Shown piece after piece: positions 1 through 5,193 of a DNA stretch of 5,193 nucleotides (within the stretch, counting starts at the first letter, position 1; the number at the start of each line of letters is the position of its first letter). The stretch spans positions 1 through 5,193 of the forward strand of contig JAFGWS010000005.1 of NCBI GenBank assembly GCA_016937035.1, given 5' to 3'. The translations under genes were made by a program, and so were the position numbers. The notes under the pieces were generated by a model, which saw nothing but the letters and a program-made list of their open reading frames with translations, was not told where the DNA came from and did not search any database. This stretch comes from Pontiellaceae bacterium (GTDB lineage: Bacteria; Verrucomicrobiota; Kiritimatiellia; Kiritimatiellales; Pontiellaceae).

Positions 1-924
1 GGTGTTGTCCGGCACCGGGTGCGTTACGTCGTCGCCCGGCATGGTGGTTACCGCCAGGATGGTGATGGAGCCGCTTCCTTCAAAGTCGACCGCTTTTTCG
101 TAACGGGCGGCGAGCTGGGAGTAAAGGTCGCCGGGATAACCACGGTTCGACGGAATCTGCTCCATGGTAATCGCCACTTCCTTCATGGAATCGGCAAAGT
201 TGGTCATATCGGTCAGCAGCACCAACACGCGCTTGTCTTCAAGCGCATACTTTTCGGCCACGGCCAGCGAAACGTCTGGAACGAGCAGGCATTCAACGGT
301 CGGGTCGGAAGCGGTATGGACGAACATTACAGTTCGCGAGAGCGCGCCGCTTTCATCCAGCTTGTCGCGGAAGTAAAGATAGTCGTCGTGCTTCAGGCCC
401 ATGCCGCCGAGAATAATCACGTCCACTTCGGCCTGTAGCGCAATCTGTGCGAGCAGTTCGTTGTAGGGTTCGCCGGCCACGGAGAAAATCGGCAGCTTCT
501 GGGATTCCACCAGCGTGTTGAAGACGTCAATCATCGGAATACCGGTACGCACCATGTTGCGCGGAATAATACGCTTGGCCGGATTAACCGAGGGGCCGCC
601 GATTTCAATCATGTTTTCTTTAATGGCGGGGCCTTTGTCCCGCGGTTCGCCGGAGCCGGTGAAAACGCGGCCGAGCAGGTTTTCGGAAAAGGGCACCTGC
701 ATCGTGCGGCCGAGGAAACGGACTTTCGCGTCGGTGCCGACGCCACGTCCGCCGGCAAATACCTGCAGGAAGACATTTTCGTGTTCAAGTCGGATCACCT
801 GCGCGAGCGATACACCCTGCGCGGAATCCACCTGCGCGAGCTCGCCGTTAATGACACCGTCGGCTTTCACCACAATGACGTTGCCGGTGATCTGTTCGAT
901 CCGGTGATAAACTTTATTCTGCAT
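1..924 (-). CDS. atpB: V-type ATP synthase subunit B (non-catalytic head subunit), 3' end cut off by the window edge
   Basis: This is the non-catalytic nucleotide-binding subunit, which alternates with subunit A in the hexameric V1/A1 head of the rotary ATPase on the cytoplasmic face of the membrane. The window holds 308 codons from the ATG, and the frame is still open at base 1; full-length members run to roughly 430-480 residues. Residues 1-70 fit the N-terminal beta-barrel domain and the rest the RecA-like domain. The P-loop position reads SVAGEPYNE (148-156) and lacks the GKT of a real Walker A motif, as expected for B. Other family landmarks are GGMGLK (173-178), HTASDP (203-208), [14 protein letters not shown] (236-249), [17 protein letters not shown] (255-271) and [15 protein letters not shown] (293-307). 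From memory the match is closest to chlamydial and spirochaetal B subunits. The arginine finger expected in the C-terminal part lies beyond the edge. The start overlaps the end of atpA by 11 nt, and a strong ribosome site supports it. Subunit D should follow downstream. Confidence 0.97.
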   Translation of the reverse strand, partial: MQNKVYHRIEQITGNVIVVKADGVINGELAQVDSAQGVSLAQVIRLEHENVFLQVFAGGRGVGTDAKVRFLGRTMQVPFSENLLGRVFTGSGEPRDKGPAIKENMIEIGGPSVNPAKRIIPRNMVRTGIPMIDVFNTLVESQKLPIFSVAGEPYNELLAQIALQAEVDVIILGGMGLKHDDYLYFRDKLDESGALSRTVMFVHTASDPTVECLLVPDVSLAVAEKYALEDKRVLVLLTDMTNFADSMKEVAITMEQIPSNRGYPGDLYSQLAARYEKAVDFEGSGSITILAVTTMPGDDVTHPVPDNT

Positions 925-2656
925 AATCCGAAACCTCCGCGAGCGCTTTAGTCATCTGCTCTTCAATGTTTTTAAATTCGTCCGATTGAAATTCGGTACC
1001 GTTCCAGTCCTTACAGGTCTGGGTGAGTTTCTGGAAAAAGCTGCGGCACTGGCCTTTATCGGAAAACTTCATTTTGGTGTCGATCACCTTGAGGAGCTTG
1101 TCGAAAACATAGTTCTGACGCTCGACCGAAGTAGCCGCATCAGCCTCGATAAAGGCGTTCTGCTGCAGGTAGGTATTGTCGATGTATTCCGACTTCATGT
1201 AGAGAATGAAGTCGTCGATCGAGGTGCCTTCTTCGCCGACCACCTTCATCATCTGGTTCACTTCGCCGCCGTCGCGCAGCACCTTGCGGGCTTTAGCCAC
1301 TTCGGCTTCATCAACGACGCTGGGGTACTTGCTCCAGGAATCGAGCGGATCAATCGCCGGGAAGCGGCGGGCATCGGAGCGCGCACGCGAAAGTCCGTGG
1401 AAAGCGCCGACCACTTTGAGCGTGGCCTGCGTTACCGGTTCTTCAAAGTTACCGCCGGCTGGAGAAACCGTTCCGCCGATCGTGACCGATCCGGTAGAGC
1501 CGTCGTTCAGGCGAACCACGCCGCCGCGTTCATAGAATGAGGCAATTACCGATTCCAGATAGGCCGGGAATGCTTCTTCGCCCGGGATTTCTTCCAGACG
1601 GCCGGACATTTCGCGCAGCGCCTGCGCCCAGCGGGAAGTGGAGTCGGCCAGCAGAAGAACGTCGAGGCCCATTTGGCGGTAATATTCCGCCAGCGTTACA
1701 CCGGTGTAAACCGACGCTTCACGAGCGGCCACCGGCATCGACGAGGTGTTACAAATAATCAGCGTACGTTCCATCAGCGATTTTCCGGTACGCGGGTCGG
1801 TCAGCTCTGGAAATTCACGGAGCGTTTCCACCACCTCACCGGCACGTTCGCCGCAGGCGGCAATGATTACCACGTCCACTTCCGCATGGCGGGAAGTGAC
1901 CTGTTGGAGAACGGTTTTTCCGGCCCCGAACGGACCTGGAATACAGTAGGTTCCGCCTTTAGCCACCGGAAAGAACGTATCGACGATACGCTGTTTGGTC
2001 GCCATCGATTCCGTTGGGCGCAGGCGTTCGGCATAGCACTTAATCGGCATTTTAACCGGCCAGACCTGCATGATCTGACAGTCGCGGGTGTTGCCCTTGT
2101 CGTCTTTGAGCGTTGCGATTACTTCGGTCACGGTGTATTCGCCCGCTTCCTTAACGCTGTTGATCGTCCACTTGCCGCGAAGGTTGAACGGGGCCATAAT
2201 GCGGTGCGTAAACAGACCTTCAGGAACGGTGCCCAACGTATCGCCCGCAATGACGGTGTCACCGACCTTGGCCGTCGGTGTGTAAGCCCATTTGGTGTCG
2301 CGGGGCAGGGGATCGAGGTAGGTTCCGCGCTGGAGGAAGAATCCGCACTCTTCCGCCAGTGCCGGGAGCGGGTTCTGGAGGCCGTCGAAAACCTGCGTCA
2401 GCAGGCCCGGTCCGAGTTCCACAGAGAGCAGGTTTCCGGTAAATTCAACCGGATCGCCGACTTTCAGGCCGACGGTGTCTTCAAACACCTGCAGCTCGGC
2501 TGTATTGCCGCGAATACGGATGACTTCCGCTTTCAGCTTAAGGTCTCCGTTGCCGACACTGGCGTAGGCTACCTCGTTTTGGATAACGGGGTTTTCAAAT
2601 TCAACCTTCAGCAGGTTGCCGTTCACCCCGACGATTTTCCCGATGTTTTTACTCAT
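914..2656 (-). CDS. atpA: V-type ATP synthase subunit A (catalytic)
   Basis: This is the catalytic subunit of the V/A-type ATPase. It binds and hydrolyses (or makes) ATP at the A-B interfaces and drives, or is driven by, rotation of the central stalk. The 580-residue length is normal for the family. An N-terminal beta-barrel (about 1-70) is followed by the A-specific insertion or bulge domain (about 115-190), the RecA-like catalytic core and a helical C-terminal domain (about 440-580). Walker A is GPFGAGKT (241-248), with K247 and T248 contacting phosphate and Mg. The general-base glutamate should be E270 in GERAGE (269-274). Walker B is [16 protein letters not shown] (334-349) with D338. [11 protein letters not shown] (303-313), [16 protein letters not shown] (352-367) and [16 protein letters not shown] (398-413) are strong A-subunit signatures. 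GAGGA ends 8 nt before the ATG, and 40 nt separate it from the preceding gene. Its stop lies inside the start of atpB. No key residue is missing. Confidence 0.98.
   Translation of the reverse strand: MSKNIGKIVGVNGNLLKVEFENPVIQNEVAYASVGNGDLKLKAEVIRIRGNTAELQVFEDTVGLKVGDPVEFTGNLLSVELGPGLLTQVFDGLQNPLPALAEECGFFLQRGTYLDPLPRDTKWAYTPTAKVGDTVIAGDTLGTVPEGLFTHRIMAPFNLRGKWTINSVKEAGEYTVTEVIATLKDDKGNTRDCQIMQVWPVKMPIKCYAERLRPTESMATKQRIVDTFFPVAKGGTYCIPGPFGAGKTVLQQVTSRHAEVDVVIIAACGERAGEVVETLREFPELTDPRTGKSLMERTLIICNTSSMPVAAREASVYTGVTLAEYYRQMGLDVLLLADSTSRWAQALREMSGRLEEIPGEEAFPAYLESVIASFYERGGVVRLNDGSTGSVTIGGTVSPAGGNFEEPVTQATLKVVGAFHGLSRARSDARRFPAIDPLDSWSKYPSVVDEAEVAKARKVLRDGGEVNQMMKVVGEEGTSIDDFILYMKSEYIDNTYLQQNAFIEADAATSVERQNYVFDKLLKVIDTKMKFSDKGQCRSFFQKLTQTCKDWNGTEFQSDEFKNIEEQMTKALAEVSDYAE
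934..938 (-). promoter_or_regulatory. Shine-Dalgarno site for atpB inside the atpA coding sequence
   Basis: On the minus strand GGAGG lies 9 nt before the atpB ATG (922-924), within the last codons of atpA. It fixes the atpB start and shows that B can recruit its own ribosomes as well as receive those finishing atpA. A and B are needed in a 3:3 ratio in the head, so coupled translation is a reasonable inference. Confidence 0.8.
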
Positions 2657-2696
2657 GATGTCTATCCTCTATCCCTAAAAAACAGTAACTGCAGCG

Positions 2697-3245
2697 CTAC
2701 TCGGAGTCTGCGGTTTCTTCCTTTTCCGTATTCGTTGTGATGACGGCTTCCAGCTTTTCTTTGCCGGTGTGTACGTCCATGTTGTTCCAGCGTTCAACAA
2801 TGCTCAATTGGATGCCGTATGCAACCACCTTCATGAAGCCGAATGAATCCTGGCCGATCATCTCCTCCGCCATCTGCCAGCGTGCTCGGTCGAGCTCTTC
2901 TTCCAGTTCGATCGGATCGTTACGGGTAAACGCATCGGTCACATATTGTTCGACCTGTCCGCTGAATCCGCCGTGCGGCTGAAGGTATTCCTTAAAGTCA
3001 ACGCCCAGCTTTTGTCCGCGGTGGCGGGCGATCGCGTTACGCAGCTGTGTTTCAATATTGAACCATTTTTTGCAGATGGGGCAGGCCAGATCGGCATGCT
3101 CGTTCCATAGAATGCGTTCCAGAATACGAACCTCGCGCTCGGTGATCCATTGAGCGCATTTCTCAACATACTCCTTCGTGGAGAAGGGGGGCTCGTCCCC
3201 AATCTTGAGGTGCGGCAGACTGGCTACAAGTGAATAGTAGGCCAT
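2697..3245 (-). CDS. DUF2764-like V-type ATPase operon protein, possible subunit C substitute
   Basis: The function is not established. I recognise the family from memory as DUF2764, an uncharacterised protein often encoded between atpE and atpA in bacterial V-type ATPase operons such as those of Chlamydia and Treponema. The family-like segments are YYSLVASLP near the N terminus (3-11), FNIETQLRNAIARHRG (62-77), and a C-terminal block running from DPIELEEELDRARW (110-123) to FGFMKVVAYGIQLSIVERW (135-153). The protein looks helical and soluble, with no signal peptide or membrane segment, and ends in an acidic tail. At 182 residues it seems shorter than most relatives, which I recall as about 250-300. 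C55 and C58 (CPIC) with H75 give a partial zinc-finger-like spacing. It starts 13 nt after the atpE stop with only a weak GGAA ribosome site, so coupling to atpE is likely. Its position and helical character suggest a subunit C-like role, but this is inference. Confidence 0.85.
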   Translation of the reverse strand: MAYYSLVASLPHLKIGDEPPFSTKEYVEKCAQWITEREVRILERILWNEHADLACPICKKWFNIETQLRNAIARHRGQKLGVDFKEYLQPHGGFSGQVEQYVTDAFTRNDPIELEEELDRARWQMAEEMIGQDSFGFMKVVAYGIQLSIVERWNNMDVHTGKEKLEAVITTNTEKEETADSE

Positions 3246-3258
3246 AAGGCAGTTCCGG

Positions 3259-3867
3259 TTAGACGTTGGCTTGTTCGCGGACGACAGAACTGACGATCTT
3301 TGCCAGCTCCGGCCGGAGGAATGCGCTCAGCGCCTCAGCAATAGCTTCTCCCGTATAGTCCAGATAAACATTATGATCCTTAAAGGCCACTTTAAATCCG
3401 CTGAGGATTTCCGTGTCGGCTTCCAGCGAGATTTCGTTGCCGCTCCTGCGGGCTTCCTCTGCGCAGAAGGAAGCGAGGGCTTCTTTGTCGGCTTCGCTCA
3501 CGCTCACCGTAAGGTCGCCGCTCTTGTTTTCGATCGCCTTAAGGATGAGCGCCTGTAAAAAGTCGCCTGAAAGCGCGGCTTCCACCTTTTTGCCCAGGGT
3601 GGCTGTAACCACCTTGGTACAGCCTTGACCCACGGTAATCAGCAGGTCGCGTGCAGCCTGTTCCAGTGTCTTCGTGGAGCGTGCGGAAAATGCCAGCGAT
3701 TCAGTCTTGGCATTGGCCACGATTTCTTTGGCTTTGGATTCTCCCTCCAGAAGGATTTTGGCGGCTTTTTCCTTTGCCTGGGAGATGATCGTTTCGGCCT
3801 CTTCTCTGGCTTTATCAACGCCCTCTTTTTGGATCTGTTCAATCAGATGCTTTAGTTCTTCGGCCAT
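3259..3867 (-). CDS. atpE: V-type ATP synthase subunit E (peripheral stalk)
   Basis: Subunit E forms the peripheral stalk (stator) that stops the A3B3 head from turning with the rotor. The 202-residue length fits the family. Residues 1 to about 75 are rich in Ala, Glu, Lys and Arg with heptad-like spacing (for example EEAETIISQAKEKAAKILLEGESKAKEI, read in pieces from 22 to 49), as expected of the long stalk helix. Residues from about 80 form the alpha/beta C-terminal domain that caps the head. The typical late strand pair is seen as ILSGFKVAFKDHNVYLDYT (154-172), matching the family pattern of a Gly-rich strand followed by a strand ending in D, before the last helices. GGAG lies 6 nt before the ATG. 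No partner stalk subunit (G/H) is next to it here. It is the first gene of the operon, 102 nt after the upstream lipoprotein gene. Confidence 0.93.
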   Translation of the reverse strand: MAEELKHLIEQIQKEGVDKAREEAETIISQAKEKAAKILLEGESKAKEIVANAKTESLAFSARSTKTLEQAARDLLITVGQGCTKVVTATLGKKVEAALSGDFLQALILKAIENKSGDLTVSVSEADKEALASFCAEEARRSGNEISLEADTEILSGFKVAFKDHNVYLDYTGEAIAEALSAFLRPELAKIVSSVVREQANV

Positions 3868-3873
3868 GTTTTT

Positions 3874-3897
3874 CTCCGGTTTTTTTATAAAAAGGAG
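3874..3897 (-). promoter_or_regulatory. Predicted hairpin masking the atpE Shine-Dalgarno site
   Basis: Read on the minus strand, CUCC (3897-3894) can pair with GGAG (3877-3874), which is the atpE ribosome site. Inside this, UUUUU (3893-3889) can pair with five A residues (3884-3880), leaving a CC bulge on the 3' side and a 4-nt AUAA loop. The 5' arm, ACCUCCUU, equals the anti-Shine-Dalgarno end of 16S rRNA, as an SD-sequestering arm would. The pairing is seen directly. A regulatory role is inference, and the A-U part is weak. If transcription starts at the promoter proposed at 3903-3931, the 5' arm would lie at the extreme mRNA end. Confidence 0.35.
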
Positions 3898-3947
3898 GTA
3901 TCGATATAAATGGATTGATCCTCTGAGGCAAGCTCCATCGATGCCAT
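3885..3947 (-). CDS. Possible 20-codon leader ORF before atpE
   Basis: On the minus strand an ATG at 3947 opens 20 codons that end with TAA at 3887-3885. The stop falls in the loop of the hairpin that covers the atpE ribosome site, 17 nt before the atpE ATG. The peptide is acidic at first and ends in SIYIDTSFL, which resembles the first strand of PIN-domain (VapC-like) proteins. It could be a leader peptide tying atpE translation to upstream ribosomes, a scrap of a lost PIN-domain gene, or chance. No good ribosome site precedes the ATG, so translation is doubtful. Confidence 0.2.
   Translation of the reverse strand: MASMELASEDQSIYIDTSFL
3903..3931 (-). promoter_or_regulatory. Candidate sigma70-type promoter for the atp operon
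   Basis: On the minus strand TTGCCT (3931-3926) and TATATC (3908-3903) are separated by exactly 17 nt, each matching 4 of 6 consensus bases. Transcription would start near 3896 and give a leader of about 29 nt before atpE. It lies in the only sizeable gap upstream of the operon. This conflicts with a functional leader ORF starting at 3947, which would need an earlier transcript start or readthrough from the lipoprotein gene. Promoter consensus in this lineage may differ. Confidence 0.3.
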
Positions 3948-3969
3948 ATTCTGCTCAGTTTCTTCGCAT

Positions 3970-4938
3970 TTATCGGTCCGTTTCAAACGCAAGGTTTCTA
4001 ACCATTTCAAGCACAATGGTTCCCGTGATTTTCAGGCTTTCCGCCGAGATGTGTTCCAAACGGTCTTTTTCTGTGTGCCAATAGTCATTCAGCCCCGGTG
4101 CAGAACCAAACCTGAAGTCGATAAGGTCGATTGCCGGGATGCCTGCATCCAGAAAAGGCTTGTGGTCATCCGTGATCTCGGTGTTCATCAGACTGACATA
4201 ATCGCGAAGTCCGACTGTATTAGCAGAATGCAGCAGCACCTTTTTGAGTTCCGCGGTGCCGTTTTTGGGAGCAGTTATATTTAGATCGCGGTCCCCGATC
4301 ATATCCATCAGAATCATTGACTTAACAAATCGAGACTCTCCAGAAGTCAATAATTGTTGGACCATATGACGGCTGCCATGGAGTCCATCGCCTTGAACAT
4401 ATCCGGCAACCGCTTCTTCTCCGTCGAAGAACGCAAAAATAATCCCTGTGCGCGGTTGGGTTTTCTTAAGCATGCGGGCCAACTCCAGAAGAACTCCGGT
4501 GCTTGATCCGCTGTCATTTGCTCCTTGAAAATTATCGATTCCCGACATGGTGTCAAAATGAGAGCCGAGAATAATCCAGTTGCCGTCCGTTCCATGAATT
4601 CTTCCAATCACGTTATGAAACGTCTTAATGCCATGTGGAGTGTTGTCTTCGAACGTATCAATCTCTGCCTGAATTCCAAATTCGGTCAGACGACTGAGAA
4701 TATGATCTGCCGCCAAACTTGCTCCGCGCGTTCCGGCATCACGCGGGCTAAACTCGATCAGATCCACTACTTCTTTGAAGGCGCGCTCACCATCAAATTC
4801 AACGATGGGTCGGGAAGGTGATTTATCTCGTTTGGGTTGCTTTGCTGCATCACTCTTTTCTTCACATCCACAAAAGGCGGAGCAGGAGAGCAGAAGTCCG
4901 ATTAGTGCTGAGAGACGGGATATCAATTTTTTATTCAT
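3970..4938 (-). CDS. Secreted M28-family zinc lipoprotein (aminopeptidase or glutaminyl-peptide cyclotransferase-like)
   Basis: This is a metal-dependent exported enzyme of the M28 fold. It either trims N-terminal residues from peptides or cyclises N-terminal glutamine to pyroglutamate. MNKK, a hydrophobic stretch (about 9-22) and FCGC (22-25) make a lipoprotein signal with C25 as the likely lipidated cysteine; LLSC (16-19) is an alternative. A charged linker runs to about residue 45, then the catalytic domain. Metal ligands are all present: H127 in GSHFDT, D142 in GANDSGS, E175 in FFDGEEA with E174 as base, D212 in MDMIGD, and H288 in YWHTEKD. GLHGSRH (185-191), DDHKPFL (257-263) and W287 next to H288 are reminiscent of glutaminyl cyclases. 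At 322 residues it is full length. Codons such as ATA, CTA and TCA are commoner than in atpA. No clear Shine-Dalgarno site precedes the ATG, but the signal peptide supports this start. A link to the ATPase beyond shared strand is not evident. Confidence 0.92.
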   Translation of the reverse strand: MNKKLISRLSALIGLLLSCSAFCGCEEKSDAAKQPKRDKSPSRPIVEFDGERAFKEVVDLIEFSPRDAGTRGASLAADHILSRLTEFGIQAEIDTFEDNTPHGIKTFHNVIGRIHGTDGNWIILGSHFDTMSGIDNFQGANDSGSSTGVLLELARMLKKTQPRTGIIFAFFDGEEAVAGYVQGDGLHGSRHMVQQLLTSGESRFVKSMILMDMIGDRDLNITAPKNGTAELKKVLLHSANTVGLRDYVSLMNTEITDDHKPFLDAGIPAIDLIDFRFGSAPGLNDYWHTEKDRLEHISAESLKITGTIVLEMVRNLAFETDR

Positions 4939-4988
4939 AGGGTCGGCCGCAGATTTTATATGGGATCAAAAGAAATCTAAAAGCAAAG

Positions 4989-5017
4989 TTAATAGTCAAT
5001 CTGCCCCTGCAAATCAA
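4989..5017 (-). promoter_or_regulatory. Candidate promoter for the M28 lipoprotein gene
   Basis: On the minus strand TTGATT (5017-5012) and TATTAA (4994-4989) lie 17 nt apart, each matching 4 of 6 bases of the sigma70 consensus. The predicted start near 4982 leaves a leader of about 44 nt. A second AT-rich element with TATAAA (4960-4955) sits closer to the gene but has no matching -35 box. Confidence 0.28.
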
Positions 5018-5050
5018 CACCTTCCTGTTTAGGAATGAAGTGGATCTGGT

Positions 5051-5193
5051 TCACTTTCCTTCAGATTTTCCAGCGGCATCAAGGATGGTGTCCGTATAAT
5101 TTTTATCGTGGCTAGCTGATTGACTCAAGCGGGTCTGTATCTTGTGGTTTGCTTATGTAAAATTCTTTTACACCTTTCGGCCTCAAGGTCACA
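5051..5193 (-). other. Possible partial or decayed minus-strand coding end
   Basis: Two overlapping minus-strand open frames enter from the right. One, open to the window edge, covers about 26 codons from 5192 and ends with TAG at 5114-5112; its residues include KGVKEFYISKPQDTDPLE. The other is open for 33 codons from 5152 and ends with TGA at 5053-5051, with DKNYTDTILDAAGKSEGK as its tail. Both read like soluble protein C termini. They may be a truncated neighbour gene, a frameshifted remnant, or chance. I do not recognise a family, and neither has a convincing start. Confidence 0.2.
5156..5172. repeat. Perfect 17-bp inverted repeat, possible operator
   Basis: TGTAAAA and TTTTACA are exact inverted copies separated by TTC. 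The TGT...ACA form is common in dimeric repressor sites. The 3-nt loop and lack of a following T-run on either strand make an intrinsic terminator less likely. The gene it might control is not visible in the window. Confidence 0.35.

Noticed and set aside
19..438. 139-codon plus-strand open frame antisense to atpB
   Set aside because: It is codon-aligned with atpB on the opposite strand, whose conserved motifs make atpB certain; no independent coding evidence.
148..777. Missing GKT in the subunit B P-loop as a sign of a damaged gene
   Set aside because: Subunit B is non-catalytic in all V/A-type ATPases and normally lacks a functional Walker A; the rest of the sequence is intact.
986..1540. 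184-codon plus-strand open frame antisense to the 3' part of atpA
   Set aside because: It has the same codon-register explanation as the longer antisense frame, and lies fully within a well-supported atpA.
1673..2740. 355-codon plus-strand open frame antisense to atpA
   Set aside because: Its codons are exactly in register with those of atpA on the other strand. Stops there would need TTA, CTA or TCA codons in atpA, which atpA hardly uses, so the openness is a by-product of codon bias. The predicted protein has no recognisable motif.
3891..3918. Plus-strand AAGGAGGT followed by ATG, looking like a strong ribosome site and start
   Set aside because: The frame is ATG GAT TGA, only two codons. 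The match is better explained as the complement of the CUCC arm in the atpE leader.
3920..3928. CCTCTGAGG palindrome as a terminator for the M28 gene
   Set aside because: The single-base centre leaves no room for a loop and no T-run follows; the M28 gene has no visible intrinsic terminator.
3259..4938. M28 lipoprotein as a functional part of the ATPase operon
   Set aside because: It is exported, has a different codon style and is separated by 102 nt with a candidate promoter; nothing in the sequence links it to the ATPase.
5022..5035. TTCCT-gttt-AGGAA hairpin as an intrinsic terminator
   Set aside because: The stem is only 5 bp and neither strand has a T-run after it.
5095..5100. Exact TATAAT on the plus strand
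   Set aside because: No -35-like sequence lies 16-18 nt upstream, no extended -10 TG is present, and no plus-strand gene follows before the edge.

Overview
The window reads almost entirely on the minus strand. It holds the first part of a V/A-type (rotary) ATPase operon, preceded by a separate gene for a secreted zinc-dependent M28-family lipoprotein. The gene order E, DUF2764-type protein, A, B and the closeness of the A and B proteins to those of Chlamydiae and Spirochaetes (recalled, not searched) point to a bacterial V-type ATPase of the kind found in Chlamydiae, Spirochaetes, Bacteroidetes and the Verrucomicrobiota/Kiritimatiellota/Lentisphaerota group. The moderately GC-rich atp genes and the lipoprotein make a Verrucomicrobiota- or Kiritimatiellota-like Gram-negative bacterium my best guess. 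The sequence does not settle this.

Layout in transcription order, right to left. Positions 5193-4939 hold no convincing complete gene. There is a 17-bp inverted repeat, two short minus-strand open frames that may be a decayed or partial gene end, and a candidate promoter for the lipoprotein. Positions 4938-3970 encode a 322-residue lipoprotein with a complete M28 metal site and features of glutaminyl-cyclase-like members. Positions 3969-3868 are a 102-nt spacer with a candidate promoter, a possible 20-codon leader ORF and a hairpin predicted to mask the atpE ribosome binding site. Then come atpE (3867-3259), a 182-residue DUF2764-like gene (3245-2697), atpA (2656-914) and the first 308 codons of atpB (924-1), which runs off the left edge.

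The four atp genes form a tight operon, with gaps of 13 and 40 nt and then an 11-nt overlap. A and B make the catalytic head, A hydrolysing or making ATP and B being the non-catalytic partner. E is the peripheral stalk. The DUF2764 protein sits where other operons encode subunits C and F, and I infer that it belongs to the complex, perhaps in place of C. Subunits D, I and K are expected beyond the left edge. The ion used (H+ or Na+) cannot be told, because the K ring is not in the window.

I see no tRNA, rRNA, CRISPR array, insertion sequence or intrinsic terminator. I found no clear undescribed multi-gene system. The best leads are the DUF2764 protein with its C2H2-like cysteine/histidine spacing, the atpE leader structure, and the undecided activity of the M28 lipoprotein.
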